Source of the DNA: Arthrobacter rhizophilus
GTDB lineage: Bacteria > Actinomycetota > Actinomycetes > Actinomycetales > Micrococcaceae
Assembly (NCBI RefSeq): GCF_026241105.1
Contig: NZ_JAPFFT010000015.1
Location: 1-64,000 of the forward strand
Direction of reading: 5' to 3'
DNA: 64,000 bases
Shown: in pieces, positions 53,847-62,959 of the stretch
How positions within the stretch are numbered: the first letter of the stretch is position 1
Layout of the letters: the number at the start of each line of letters is the position of its first letter
Program-made: the position numbers and the translations under genes
The notes under the pieces: model-generated
Told to the model about the DNA's origin: nothing
Databases searched by the model: none
Seen by the model: the letters and a program-made list of their open reading frames with translations, nothing else

Positions 53847-54907
53847 TGATGTGTACCGGTGACGATGCGAAGGACCTCGCGGGCCGTTTCCTCCCATCGC
53901 GGCAACGCCTGGCTGGCTGCCGCAGCGGCATCCTGCCATCTCTTCCGCAGAGCCGAATCGCTGAGCCATCTTTGGAGCATCTCCGCCAAAGATCCGGTTC
54001 CCGGGGCAAGATCGATGGCTTCGCCGGCCCCGTGGGCTCCGAGCGCTTCGACGGCGCCGGTTCCCTTGCGAACCACCACCGGTATACCGTGAGCCAGGGA
54101 TTCCTGGACAACCATGCCGAAGGACTCCGAATGCGAGATCAGCAAACTGAGATCCGCGCGGAGCCACTGTTCCTCCAAAGCCGGACCGGAAAGTTCGCCT
54201 CGTAGTTCCACGCGCTTCTCGAGTCCATGCCGGAAGATGCGCTCTCGCACGGCCGCTGAGTAGGACGGGTCGGCGGTTGTGGAACCCACAACCGCCGCTG
54301 TCCAGGCCAGATCCTTGATCCGCGCCAACTCCTCGACAAAGAAGATCTGGTCCTTATTGGGAAGCAGGGCGCCAACCATGATGAAGTGCGGTGCCTCCGA
54401 AGCCCCGGACGGCCTTGGCCTTCCTCCCGGTCCCCCGGGAATTGCCCGCTTCCCGGGGCGATCTGCGCCGGCGGTCGCTACATGCACGTTCGGCAGACCC
54501 CACCGTTTGGCGGCTTCGGCGGTGCCGGAGCCGGTGCAAAGAAGACCGGTCGCGGCGCGGAGTGCACGCTTTTCAAGGGGCTGTTCACCGGAAAGGGGCA
54601 TGTGGAGCAACACCCAGACCCTGCGTCCGGTAGCGGTAGCGGTCTCGATTTCCGTGGGCGCTCCCGTGGCAATCAGGCCATCGACAATGCAGATGGACAA
54701 ATTGTCTCCGGCGAGCGCCGCAGCTAGATGGCTCTTGTCCGCGGCGGTTCCGGAAGGCCAACCACCGTCAAGGCTATGGACCGCGACTTCCGCGCCTTGG
54801 GCACGGAGGGATTCGACCAGCCTCGCGTTGTAGATGTTGCCGCCGGAACGGTGACGCACGTTTGCCGGCACGATCATGCGGACCTTGACCAAGGGCATTC
54901 CCTCCAT
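53843..54907 (-). CDS. Family 4 glycosyltransferase
   Basis: 354-residue GT-B glycosyltransferase. The N-terminal part has SGGNIYNARLVESLRAQGAEVAVHSL; the donor part has VGALLPNKDQIFFVEELA and the E-x7-E pair in HSESFGMVVQESLAHGIPVV. It uses a nucleotide sugar to build a glycan or glycolipid. Start: ATG 54907 begins MEGMPLVKVRM, but GGAGGG inside that start suggests initiation slightly later. The last four bases overlap the acyl-CoA ligase gene tail to tail. No sugar cluster nearby. Confidence 0.85.
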   Translation of the reverse strand: MEGMPLVKVRMIVPANVRHRSGGNIYNARLVESLRAQGAEVAVHSLDGGWPSGTAADKSHLAAALAGDNLSICIVDGLIATGAPTEIETATATGRRVWVLLHMPLSGEQPLEKRALRAATGLLCTGSGTAEAAKRWGLPNVHVATAGADRPGKRAIPGGPGGRPRPSGASEAPHFIMVGALLPNKDQIFFVEELARIKDLAWTAAVVGSTTADPSYSAAVRERIFRHGLEKRVELRGELSGPALEEQWLRADLSLLISHSESFGMVVQESLAHGIPVVVRKGTGAVEALGAHGAGEAIDLAPGTGSLAEMLQRWLSDSALRKRWQDAAAAASQALPRWEETAREVLRIVTGTHH

Positions 54908-55000
54908 TCACGCCAGTGAATTACTTGCCCGGCCCACCCAGCCGCGCCCCTTTTAAGGCATGCCGCAACTATATCGAAGGGGGCTTGCGCTCCCGGTACT

Positions 55001-55025
55001 TAGCGATACTATGTATTGGTAGCTA
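55001..55025 (+). promoter_or_regulatory. Candidate PadR operator
   Basis: AT-richer 25-base stretch upstream of the padR gene with TAGC...GCTA ends and the inner palindrome ATAC-TAT-GTAT (55006-55016). A -10-like TACTAT and a weak -35 (TTGCGC, 54985-54990) are 16 bases apart. Such AT-rich dyads are typical for PadR autoregulation. Weak by itself. Confidence 0.35.
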
Positions 55026-55054
55026 GTGACACTGAGTAGTCGAGGAGGAGTCCA

Positions 55055-55384
55055 ATGGGCAAGCAAATGACGGAGATGCTCAAGGGGACACTGGAGGGCA
55101 TCGTCCTTGCCCTCCTGACCGGGAACCCTGCGTACGGGTACGAAATCACGACGCTGCTCCGGGCCAAGGGCTTCTCCGATATCGCAGAGGGCACCGTCTA
55201 CGCACTGCTCGTCAGGATCGAGCAGAAAGGCCTCGTCAACGTCGAGAAACGTCCGTCCGAGAAAGGACCCCCACGCAAGGTGTACTCGCTCAACGAACAG
55301 GGCAACAAAGAACTGGACGAATTCTGGAACACGTGGAGTTTCCTGTCCGAACGACTGGAACAGCTCCGAAAAGGAGGAAAGTAG
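55055..55384 (+). CDS. PadR-family transcriptional regulator
   Basis: 109-residue PadR-type winged-helix protein: LKGTLEGIVLALLTGNPAYGYEITTLLRAKGF, then EGTVYALLVRIEQKGLVNVEKR and a dimer helix. PadR regulators usually repress a linked exporter and respond to an aromatic compound. GAGGAG precedes ATG 55055. It starts a four-gene operon with DUF1048 and an ABC exporter, with ATGA overlaps or near-contacts between genes. Confidence 0.93.
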   Translation: MGKQMTEMLKGTLEGIVLALLTGNPAYGYEITTLLRAKGFSDIAEGTVYALLVRIEQKGLVNVEKRPSEKGPPRKVYSLNEQGNKELDEFWNTWSFLSERLEQLRKGGK

Positions 55385-55385
55385 C

Positions 55386-55766
55386 ATGGCCGCAGGGTGG
55401 ATCGAGCAGCTTACGGGATCGCTCGAACAGAAGAAGCAGTACCGGCAGTACAAGACACGCGTGGAGCAGCTTCCCGCCGACTATCGCGCGGCCGCGACCG
55501 CGCTGGAGCGGTACCTGATGTACTTCGGGGCCATCACCAAGGGCGATGTGCTGGTGTCGATGCTCGGCGACCTCGCCGATCTCTTCGAGCAGAGCGCCGC
55601 GGACGGAACGCCGATCCGCGAGATCGTCGGTAACGACCCCGTCGAATTCGCGGAAACGTTCATGCGCAACTACACGGGCGGTCAATGGATCAACAAGGAA
55701 CGCGAGCGCCTGACCAAGGCGATCGACGCCGCTGCCGGCGATGTTGCAAAGGAGAAGGACTCATGA
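55386..55766 (+). CDS. DUF1048 family protein
   Basis: 126 residues, helical, of the DUF1048 family (WIEQLTGSLEQKKQYRQYKTRVEQLPADYRAAATALERYLMYFG). The family is nearly always found between a PadR gene and an ABC transporter and has no known biochemical role. ATG 55386 follows the padR stop by one base, and its stop overlaps the next start (ATGA), so it is tightly coupled. May adjust the regulator or the transporter. Confidence 0.9.
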   Translation: MAAGWIEQLTGSLEQKKQYRQYKTRVEQLPADYRAAATALERYLMYFGAITKGDVLVSMLGDLADLFEQSAADGTPIREIVGNDPVEFAETFMRNYTGGQWINKERERLTKAIDAAAGDVAKEKDS

Positions 55767-56587
55767 CCAATGCATCCATCACCCGCGAACCCGCAATCCG
55801 TGTGCAGGGCATGGAAAAGTCCTACAAGGACTTACACGTATTGCGCGGCGTGGACTTCGACGTGGCACCGGGGACCATTTTCGCCCTCCTCGGCTCAAAC
55901 GGGGCAGGAAAGACCACGGTGGTGAATATCCTCTCCACATTGCTCAAGGCCGATGCGGGGACCGCCAGCGTCAACGGCTTCGACGTCGCCACGCAGGCTG
56001 CGGAGGTGCGGGAGTCCATCAGCCTCACCGGACAGTTCGCGGCCGTCGACGAAATCCTCAGCGGACGGGAGAACCTCGTGCTGGTAGCCCGGTTGCGGCA
56101 CCTCAAGGACCCGCGGACGATCGCGGATGACCTGCTCGATCGTTTCTCCCTGACTGACGCGGCCGCACGAAAGGTCGCGACGTATTCGGGTGGCATGCGC
56201 CGCCGCCTCGACATAGCGATGAGCCTCATCGGGACTCCGCCCCTCATCTTCCTCGACGAGCCAACCACCGGGCTCGACCCCCAGGCGCGCATCGAGGTGT
56301 GGCACGCCGTCAAGGAGCTCGCCGGGCGCGGCACCACGGTGCTGCTCACGACGCAGTATCTGGACGAGGCCGAACAACTCGCCGACCGGATCGCGATCCT
56401 CCACGAGGGCCGGATCATCGTGAACGGCACCCTCACCGAACTCAAGCAGCTACTCCCGCCCGCCAAGGTCGAATATGTCGAGAAGCAGCCGACCCTCGAG
56501 GACGTCTTCCTCGCCATAGTCGGTGACAACGGCAACGACGACGCCATGACCGCGGCCACGGCACGAACGCGTAAGGAACTACGATGA
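55763..56587 (+). CDS. ABC exporter ATPase (DrrA type)
   Basis: 274-residue ATP-binding protein. Walker A GSNGAGKTT, signature YSGGMRRRLDIAMSL, Walker B LIFLDEPTTGLDP and H-loop-region TTQYLDEAEQLAD. The C-terminal part resembles daunorubicin-resistance DrrA proteins. ATG 55763 overlaps the DUF1048 stop, and its own stop overlaps the permease start (ATGA at 56584). Drives export of a hydrophobic compound with the permease. Confidence 0.95.
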   Translation: MTNASITREPAIRVQGMEKSYKDLHVLRGVDFDVAPGTIFALLGSNGAGKTTVVNILSTLLKADAGTASVNGFDVATQAAEVRESISLTGQFAAVDEILSGRENLVLVARLRHLKDPRTIADDLLDRFSLTDAAARKVATYSGGMRRRLDIAMSLIGTPPLIFLDEPTTGLDPQARIEVWHAVKELAGRGTTVLLTTQYLDEAEQLADRIAILHEGRIIVNGTLTELKQLLPPAKVEYVEKQPTLEDVFLAIVGDNGNDDAMTAATARTRKELR

Positions 56588-57345
56588 CCACGCATTTCTT
56601 CGGCGACACCGCCGTCCTGCTGGGACGATCCCTCCGGCACATCGCGCGCAGCATGGACACCATCATCACGACCGCCATCATGCCGATCGCCTTCATGCTG
56701 CTGTTCGTCTATGTTTTCGGCGGCGCGATCAACTCAGGCGCGGATTCATATGTGAGCTACCTACTCCCCGGCATTCTGCTCATCACGATTGCCTCGGGCA
56801 TCTCCTACACTGCGTACCGGCTCTTCCTGGATATGAAAAGCGGCATTTTCGAGCGATTCCAGTCCATGCCGATCGCACGGTCGTCCGTGCTTTGGGCGCA
56901 CGTGCTGACCTCACTTGTCGCCAATCTGACCTCGCTCGTGGTCGTCGTGCTCGTCGCCCTGCTCATGGGCTTCCGTTCGGGGGCGGGAGTGCTGGCGTGG
57001 CTCGGCGTCGCGGGCATCCTGGTCCTGTTCACCCTGGCGTTGACGTGGATCGCCGTCATCCCCGGTCTCACCGCGAAGTCCGTGGACGGCGCGAGTGCGT
57101 TCTCCTACCCGCTCATCTTCCTGCCGTTCATCAGCTCGGCGTTCGTGCCCACGGCCACGATGCCCGGCCCGGTGCGCGCCTTCGCTGAGCACCAGCCGGT
57201 GACGTCCATCGTCAACGCGATCCGGGACCTGTTCACGGAGCAGCCTGTGGGCAGCGACATCTGGCTCGCCCTTGCCTGGTGTGTCGGCATCCTCGTCGTC
57301 GCGTACATATTCGCCATGGCCACCTACCGCCGCAGGATCGCCTGA
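56584..57345 (+). CDS. ABC exporter permease (DrrB type)
   Basis: 253-residue membrane subunit of the ABC-2 class with six helices (~28-45, 57-78, 108-130, 138-160, 170-190, 228-248). It contains the typical SFVPTATMPGPVRAF-like stretch before the last helix. Starts inside the ATPase stop (ATGA). Together with DrrA-like it should export a drug or lipid; specificity unknown. Regulated by the PadR gene at the head of the operon. Confidence 0.93.
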   Translation: MTTHFFGDTAVLLGRSLRHIARSMDTIITTAIMPIAFMLLFVYVFGGAINSGADSYVSYLLPGILLITIASGISYTAYRLFLDMKSGIFERFQSMPIARSSVLWAHVLTSLVANLTSLVVVVLVALLMGFRSGAGVLAWLGVAGILVLFTLALTWIAVIPGLTAKSVDGASAFSYPLIFLPFISSAFVPTATMPGPVRAFAEHQPVTSIVNAIRDLFTEQPVGSDIWLALAWCVGILVVAYIFAMATYRRRIA

Positions 57346-57432
57346 CACCCACCACGGCGCCCGGGGCCTCGTCTTCAAAATCAGGACCCCGTAGTGGCAG
57401 CGGATCAAGAGGGCAGGTGGGAGGATGGGCGC

Positions 57433-58017
57433 ATGGAATTGCACATCACTGGCGACCCCGCCGCCGACCAGCTACTCAGCGATGACGCGTTCGCACTTCT
57501 CATCGGCATGCTGCTTGACCAACAGGTGACCATGGAGTCTGCGTTTGCCGGACCTGAAAAAATCCGGACGCGCATTGGATCCATGGCCCCTGCCGCAATC
57601 GCCGAATATGACCCGGCAAGCTTCGTTGAAATCTTCAAGGAGCGTCCGTCCGTCCACCGCTTCCCCGGCTCCATGGCCGGCCGAGTCCAGGACCTCGCCG
57701 CGATCGTACAGCGCGATTGGAACGGGGACGCAACTGCCATCTGGACCCAGGACCGCCCAGACGGCCAGGAAGTGCTCCGCAGGTTGAAGGAATTGCCCGG
57801 CTTCGGCGAGCAAAAGGCAAAGATCTTCCTGGCGCTGCTCGGCAAGCAGTGCGGGCTTAAGGCTACAGGCTGGCGTGAGGCTGCCGGGCCCTATGGCCAG
57901 GAGAGTGCGTTCCTTTCCGTCGCCGACATCGTGGACACGGAGTCGCTAAGAAAAGTCCGCGCCAGCAAGCAGGCTGCCAAGGCCGCCATCAAAGCCGCGA
58001 AGGCATCCGAACGCTGA
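57433..58017 (+). CDS. HhH-GPD-type DNA glycosylase-like protein
   Basis: 194-residue protein with the helix-hairpin-helix of endonuclease III-type base-excision enzymes (LKELPGFGEQKAKIFLALLGKQ, ~115-137) and an N-terminal LLIGMLLDQQVTMESAF that matches the HhH-GPD core. The catalytic Asp seen in full enzymes is not obvious, so it may act on a different base or need a partner. No iron-sulfur cysteines. ATG 57433 has GGGAGG upstream. Small actinobacterial family. Confidence 0.8.
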   Translation: MELHITGDPAADQLLSDDAFALLIGMLLDQQVTMESAFAGPEKIRTRIGSMAPAAIAEYDPASFVEIFKERPSVHRFPGSMAGRVQDLAAIVQRDWNGDATAIWTQDRPDGQEVLRRLKELPGFGEQKAKIFLALLGKQCGLKATGWREAAGPYGQESAFLSVADIVDTESLRKVRASKQAAKAAIKAAKASER

Positions 58018-58075
58018 GCTGGAACCCGCGCGGGGCGGGGCTTTGATCCCGCCCATATCGTGCAACGCTAGTCGC

Positions 58076-58498
58076 ATGGATCTTGAGGTGTCGCCCGCGC
58101 TGACGATTCCGACGTCGGAACTCAGTTGGCGGTTCTCGCGTTCGTCCGGGCCGGGCGGTCAACACGTCAACACCTCGGACAGCCGCGTCGAACTCTCGTG
58201 GAATGTCGCGGACTCCACGGCGCTTTCTGATGACCAACGGCTGATGCTGGTCACGCGTCTCGGACGACGTCTCATCGCTGGGGTGATCACTGTGACCGCC
58301 TCCGAGCGGCGCTCCCAGCTGCGCAATCGGGAGATCGCCCTGGCCAAGCTCTCCGACCTCGTCCTGGAAGGTCTTGCTCCCGAAGCTGCTGCCCGCCGGG
58401 CGACCAAACCCACCCGTAGCTCGAAGCGTCGGCACCGAGTCGTAAAGGAACAGCGGGCGGCGACGAAACGGCAACGAAAGCGGCCGTTTGACGAGTAG
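58076..58498 (+). CDS. arfB: ArfB/YaeJ-like peptidyl-tRNA hydrolase
   Basis: 140 residues. Release-factor GGQ motif in SSGPGGQHVNTSDSRVELSW, then a long Arg/Lys-rich C-terminal tail (...RSSKRRHRVVKEQRAATKRQRKR) that enters the empty mRNA channel of a stalled ribosome. This is the layout of ArfB, a codon-independent ribosome rescue factor. ATG 58076 was chosen; the frame opens at 58043. Monocistronic as far as seen. Confidence 0.9.
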   Translation: MDLEVSPALTIPTSELSWRFSRSSGPGGQHVNTSDSRVELSWNVADSTALSDDQRLMLVTRLGRRLIAGVITVTASERRSQLRNREIALAKLSDLVLEGLAPEAAARRATKPTRSSKRRHRVVKEQRAATKRQRKRPFDE

Positions 58499-58599
58499 CG
58501 CCTCCGAGCTACGCCTCCGTTTTTCGGTTCTTTCCGCGTAGCCACGAGGACCTCGGCGTGGGAGACTGTTCAGCACGGCAGGAGCTCTTTTCGAAGGGG

Positions 58600-59922
58600 A
58601 TGGTCACCGTGGCGGCAAGCGGTCTCGGCGCCGTCGAGCACATCGTCGTACTGATGCTTGAGAACCGCTCATTCGACCATATGCTCGGATACCTCTATGC
58701 CGATTCAGGCAATGTGTCCCCTACCGGTGAGCCGTTTGATGGCCTCACAGGCACCGAGTCCTGCCCGGGCACCGACGGCAGCCCGGCCACCGTCTATCGG
58801 CTGACTCCGTCGACCCCCGACGTCTACTTCATGCCGGGCGCCGACCCTGGAGAGGGATACCAGGCAACCAACGACCAGCTCTATGGCAGCACCAGCACGC
58901 CGGACGCCGGGGCTGCCCCATCGATGAATGGTTTCGTGAGCAACTATGCGGGCGCCATCAAGGACAACCTGGCCAAGGGTTGGCATGTGGTGCCGGGAAC
59001 AACCGAGCAAATGATCATGGGCTGCTACACCCCGCAGACACTGCCTGTGCTGTCTGCGATGGCGGAGGGATTTGCAGTCTGCGACGCCTGGTTCGCATCA
59101 GCTCCCACCATGACGATGCCCAACCGGGCCTTCGCGTGCGCCGGCACCAGCCAAGGACACCTGGATGACAAGGCCAAGCGATTCACCGTCCCGAGCATAT
59201 TCGGGCACCTGGGCAGCCATGGCATCCCGTGGAAAATCTACGGCGAAACAGAGTCTCCACTGACCAAGCTGGACTTCGACGACACACGGCATGCTCCGGC
59301 GTCGAACGTTGGCCTGTTTACCGATTTCCAGGCCGACGCGGCAGCCGGGAAGCTCCCCGCCTACGCGTTCCTTGAGCCGTCATGGTCCGCGACGGGCAAC
59401 AGCGAACACCCCAACTACAACGTCGCCCTCGGCGAGCAGTTCCTGCTCGACGCTTATCGCGCGGTCCACGATGGGCCGGACTGGGACTCCACCCTGCTGA
59501 TCGTCACGTATGACGAGCACGGCGGATGCTACGACCACGTGGCCCCGCCGTGGGGCGCGATGCCACCGGACAACGCGCCGGGGGAATTCGGTTTCGATTT
59601 CACGCGTTTCGGGCCACGGGTGCCAACGGTGCTGATCAGTCCACTCATCCCACGTGGCACCGTCTTTCGAGCTCCCGGTCCGGTCCCGCTCGATCACACC
59701 AGCATCCTGGCGACCGTCGAACGTCGTTGGAATCTACCAGCACTCACCCGCCGTGATGCAGCGGCGCCTGATGTCGGCGGGGCCCTGAGGCTCGCCGTCC
59801 CCCGCGCTGACGATCCCCTTGCGGACGTTCGGGCACCCGCTCCCCCTCCGACAACACGAGCGTTGGCAGCTCAAACCTCCCACTTGCAGCAGTTGCACGA
59901 CGAACTCCTCGCGCAACCGTAG
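58600..59922 (+). CDS. Phosphoesterase (phospholipase C/acid phosphatase type)
   Basis: 440-residue phosphoesterase-family protein. Opening motif HIVVLMLENRSFDHMLGYL, with the Asn/Glu metal site, then the middle NRAFACAGTSQGHL and the metal-binding YDEHGGCYDHVAPP with GPRVPTVLISPLIPRGT, the known order in PlcC-like enzymes. No signal peptide is visible, unusual for the secreted phospholipases of this group. The start is uncertain: ATG 58600 has GAAGGGG too close; GTG 58609 and GTG 58558 are alternatives. Substrate (phospholipid or phosphate ester) unknown. Confidence 0.85.
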   Translation: MVTVAASGLGAVEHIVVLMLENRSFDHMLGYLYADSGNVSPTGEPFDGLTGTESCPGTDGSPATVYRLTPSTPDVYFMPGADPGEGYQATNDQLYGSTSTPDAGAAPSMNGFVSNYAGAIKDNLAKGWHVVPGTTEQMIMGCYTPQTLPVLSAMAEGFAVCDAWFASAPTMTMPNRAFACAGTSQGHLDDKAKRFTVPSIFGHLGSHGIPWKIYGETESPLTKLDFDDTRHAPASNVGLFTDFQADAAAGKLPAYAFLEPSWSATGNSEHPNYNVALGEQFLLDAYRAVHDGPDWDSTLLIVTYDEHGGCYDHVAPPWGAMPPDNAPGEFGFDFTRFGPRVPTVLISPLIPRGTVFRAPGPVPLDHTSILATVERRWNLPALTRRDAAAPDVGGALRLAVPRADDPLADVRAPAPPPTTRALAAQTSHLQQLHDELLAQP

Positions 59923-59950
59923 GATCGGGCTGCAACCGTAGGATCGGGCT
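59913..59950. repeat. 19-bp perfect tandem duplication over a stop codon
   Basis: GCAACCGTAGGATCGGGCT occurs at 59913-59931 and again at 59932-59950. The first copy contains the stop codon of the phosphoesterase gene (TAG, 59920-59922). Slippage-type duplication in the convergent gap before the AI-2E transporter stop at 59968. It does not change the protein. Confidence 0.9.
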
Positions 59951-59967
59951 TTGGCTGTAAGTCCTGT

Positions 59968-61083
59968 TCAGGCCACGGTTCCATCGGATGGGTCAATGCC
60001 AGCCGACGCCGCGTCGCCGCGCCCGGTCCACGTCTTGATAGCAGTCCAGCCAACGGCGGCGGTCGGTACGGCCAACAAGGCACCGATAATGCCTGCGAGC
60101 ATCGTGCCAATGGCCAAGGCCAGCAAAATGGCCAGTCCATGAATGCTCAGGACCTTACCCATCAAAACGGGTTGAAGGAAGTGATGTTCCAGCTGGTTGG
60201 CCGCGATGAGGACGGCGAGGACGATGAGGGACGTCACCGGACCGTTCGAGATCAGAGCAACACCCACGGCGAGGGTACCGGCCGCAGTGGAACCAACGAT
60301 GGGAATGAACCCGCCGATAAACACAAAGACGCCCAGAGGTAGGGCAAGCGGAACACCAAGGATGAGCAGGATTGTCCCGATGATCACGCCGTTCACTGCT
60401 GCGATGAGAGCCGTGCCCCGGACATAGCCTCCCAGAACAGTTGCGCTTCGTTCCGCAGCCAGGTGGGCCTTGCTTCGGTGACCGGCCGGGAGGAATCCGA
60501 AGAGGAAAGTCCTGATCTTTTCGCCATCTTTGAGGAAGAAGAACAAGATCACCACCATAAGAACCAAGCCAGCCAGAATTTCACCGACCGTACGGGCCCC
60601 GGTGAGCGCTTCGGCACCGAAGGTGCTGCTCGTAAAGAAGCGCTGGACGGAATCGATCACGGAGCGGAGTTGTTCGTCGCTGACTTTGAATGGGCCGTTG
60701 TTCAGAAATTGGTGCAGTTGGTCGATGCCAGCAGTGAATTTCACGGCAAGCTCCTTGGATTGCTCCCTAATAAGAAAGACGATTCCGGTGACGACTCCGC
60801 CGAAGACTGCAAGGATCCCCACGAACGAAGCTGAGACAGCGAGTGCCCGGGGCCACTTGCGAGCAGTCAGCCAACGTACAAGAGGTGAAATTGCTGAGGC
60901 AAGAATGAGCGCGATCGTGACCGGAATAACGGCGAGCGGCACCCTGGTCAAAGCCCACAGAATCACCGATGCCAGAGTGATGACCAGGAGCATCTGCCCC
61001 GAACGGATCCCGGCGCGGCCAAGGCCGTCGGACCAGATCGCCGACGTGGTGCGTTTGTTCGGGGAATTGTTGCCCTCAGGCAT
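59968..61083 (-). CDS. AI-2E family transporter
   Basis: 371-residue membrane protein with eight helices in the TqsA/PerM pattern, including LILGVPLALPLGVFVFIGGFIPIVGSTAAG and the late helix pair around GLAILLALAIGTMLAGIIGALLAVP. The family exports signals or small molecules; the quorum-sensing name is historical. ATG 61083 is followed by a charged N-terminal tail. It lies 51 bases downstream of the DUF1003 gene on the same strand. Confidence 0.92.
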   Translation of the reverse strand: MPEGNNSPNKRTTSAIWSDGLGRAGIRSGQMLLVITLASVILWALTRVPLAVIPVTIALILASAISPLVRWLTARKWPRALAVSASFVGILAVFGGVVTGIVFLIREQSKELAVKFTAGIDQLHQFLNNGPFKVSDEQLRSVIDSVQRFFTSSTFGAEALTGARTVGEILAGLVLMVVILFFFLKDGEKIRTFLFGFLPAGHRSKAHLAAERSATVLGGYVRGTALIAAVNGVIIGTILLILGVPLALPLGVFVFIGGFIPIVGSTAAGTLAVGVALISNGPVTSLIVLAVLIAANQLEHHFLQPVLMGKVLSIHGLAILLALAIGTMLAGIIGALLAVPTAAVGWTAIKTWTGRGDAASAGIDPSDGTVA

Positions 61084-61134
61084 TGGCTTCCTTCCTGGTT
61101 CTGGTTCCGGCAGTAAATGCCTCGCCGCGGTGCA

Positions 61135-61587
61135 TTACGAACGGTCTAAGCTCTTGCCCGCAACTGTATCGATCCTGACGTTCCCTGCGGCTGCAAGTAC
61201 CTGCAGCTCACGAAGGATCTCCAGTTGCTGACTGTTGATGGCCATGAGCAGGTCGATCTCCTCTTTGGATTTCACGTTGGTGTCATGATCGTGCCGGGAC
61301 ATCACTGCGGCAATCGCATCCTGACGTTTGGCCGCGATGAGAAGGATGGCTCCCTGCAGCCCTGCCAGCATCGAGAGGAAGAGATTCAACAAAATATACG
61401 GATACGGATCCCAGGCGTTGTTCGCCAACGCCCAGCTGTTGACGGCTGCCCAGAGGATCATGAACCCGACAAAGCCGCCGACGAAAGGCCAACTGCCCAT
61501 CCCGTTCCGCATGACATCCGCGGCGCGTTGACCCCTCGTCAATGATTCCTTGTGGTTTTCGTGCCAGGTCTTTCCCTTATCGCTCAT
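61135..61587 (-). CDS. DUF1003 membrane protein
   Basis: 150-residue protein with two helices (about 33-52 and 63-87), WPFVGGFVGFMILWAAVN and DPYPYILLNLFLSMLAGLQGAILLIAAKRQ, the DUF1003 signature. A helical cytoplasmic tail follows. Members are uncharacterised and often near magnesium or other transporters. ATG 61587. It heads the pair with the AI-2E gene. Confidence 0.9.
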   Translation of the reverse strand: MSDKGKTWHENHKESLTRGQRAADVMRNGMGSWPFVGGFVGFMILWAAVNSWALANNAWDPYPYILLNLFLSMLAGLQGAILLIAAKRQDAIAAVMSRHDHDTNVKSKEEIDLLMAINSQQLEILRELQVLAAAGNVRIDTVAGKSLDRS

Positions 61588-61688
61588 GCCTCACCCTAAC
61601 GGCGCACTCCAATGGAGCCGCAATTTCCCCCGACCGCTGCGGCATGCCCCACCCAGGTCGTGATTCACCCACATAGGAACCACGGCGG

Positions 61689-62876
61689 CTAGCTCGCCAC
61701 GAGGGCGGCAGTGCCTGCCTCTGGCGCGAGGTATGGTTCGCCGGTGTGCCGGTGATCTACGGGTTCGAGGTGGGTAACGCCTGTTGCATATGCGACGACT
61801 CCGGAGAGACTGCCGGTGCGTTCGTGGGCTTGCCGTTGCCGGGCAGCTCCCGTGCCTTGGCTAAGGATCCTTTGCAATCCCTCCTCGGCGTAGTGTGCGT
61901 CCCCGGTTTCTTCCAGAGCATCGCGGACGTGGGAGTGGAGTGCGGCGAGGACATGCCTTGCGGTGCCGGGCTTATGGGTTTTCGGGTCAAGCAGTTCCCC
62001 GTGCAGGCCGAACCGGCTCGCTCGCCACGTGGCTTGGCGCAGGACAGTGGCAGAAACCATGTCCGGCCGTTGTCCTGACTTCCATTCCCTGGCGGCAGTG
62101 TCCACCAAGGCACGCACGAAGGCCGCAATCAGGACGGTATCCCTGGCATCAAGGCAAACATCCGAGACGCGGATCTCGACCGTAGGATGCCGGGCGGACA
62201 GGCGAGCATCAAAATCCGGGCTCATGACCACCCCGGTTCCCGACAGGTCCGACACCAACGAGTGATAAGCCGCGGCAGACCCGAATACATCGGTGGGACC
62301 GGCGCTGGACCAGCGGTTCCACGCTTGGGTCCGGAAACTGGCGTAACCGCTGTCCGCCCCGTTCCAGAACGGGGAATTCGAACTCAGTGCAGTCAGCGCC
62401 GGAAGCCAGGACCTGATCCGGTCCAAGACTGCGACGCCTTCCTCATCCGAATCAACCGAAACATGGACGTGATATCCGCAGGTCAGCTGCTCTCTGGCCG
62501 TCAGAGCGAACTTTTCCAGGAGTGCGTCGTAGCGCTCGGTGCGGGTTGCATGGGGAGTGACCGGCAGCGGCGACGTCGCGAGGGCGGCAATTCTCGCACC
62601 CGCCTTCCGAGCGAGCGAATCGGCGTAAGAGCGTCCAGCACGTATCTCTGCGGCGAGTGCACTCAGGCTGCTGTGCGGAGAGGTGATGACTTCAAGTTGC
62701 TCCTGCTGAAGCTCGATCGCCAAGGTCGGGAGAAAAGGAGGAGTCATCCCCTGGCGACCGGCGCTATGAAGGCGCAACACCTCGCCAGCGAGAGGCACGG
62801 GGCTGCCGTTGTCAGGATCCACGATCAGAAATTCTTCTTCAACACCAAGAGTACGCACCTGCCAAGTGTGGGCCAC
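61689..62876 (-). CDS. YbdK-type carboxylate-amine ligase
   Basis: 395-residue glutamate-cysteine-ligase-2-like (YbdK/GCS2) enzyme with ATP-grasp-like activity. It starts LGVEEEFLIVD and has the ELQQEQLEVITSPH, CGYHVHVS and VEIRVSDVC segments that form the catalytic site. Bacteria with YbdK have weak gamma-glutamylcysteine synthetase activity; actinobacteria use mycothiol instead, so the true substrate may be another amine and acid. GTG 62876; GTG 62855 is also possible. Monocistronic. Confidence 0.9.
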   Translation of the reverse strand: MAHTWQVRTLGVEEEFLIVDPDNGSPVPLAGEVLRLHSAGRQGMTPPFLPTLAIELQQEQLEVITSPHSSLSALAAEIRAGRSYADSLARKAGARIAALATSPLPVTPHATRTERYDALLEKFALTAREQLTCGYHVHVSVDSDEEGVAVLDRIRSWLPALTALSSNSPFWNGADSGYASFRTQAWNRWSSAGPTDVFGSAAAYHSLVSDLSGTGVVMSPDFDARLSARHPTVEIRVSDVCLDARDTVLIAAFVRALVDTAAREWKSGQRPDMVSATVLRQATWRASRFGLHGELLDPKTHKPGTARHVLAALHSHVRDALEETGDAHYAEEGLQRILSQGTGAARQRQAHERTGSLSGVVAYATGVTHLEPVDHRHTGEPYLAPEAGTAALVAS

Positions 62877-62959
62877 AAAAGCTGCCGCCAGCGACCACAG
62901 GTCGTAGGACCCCCAAAATCAAACGTTTTCTGGTCAGTGCCGAGGACGTGCCACTGCCG

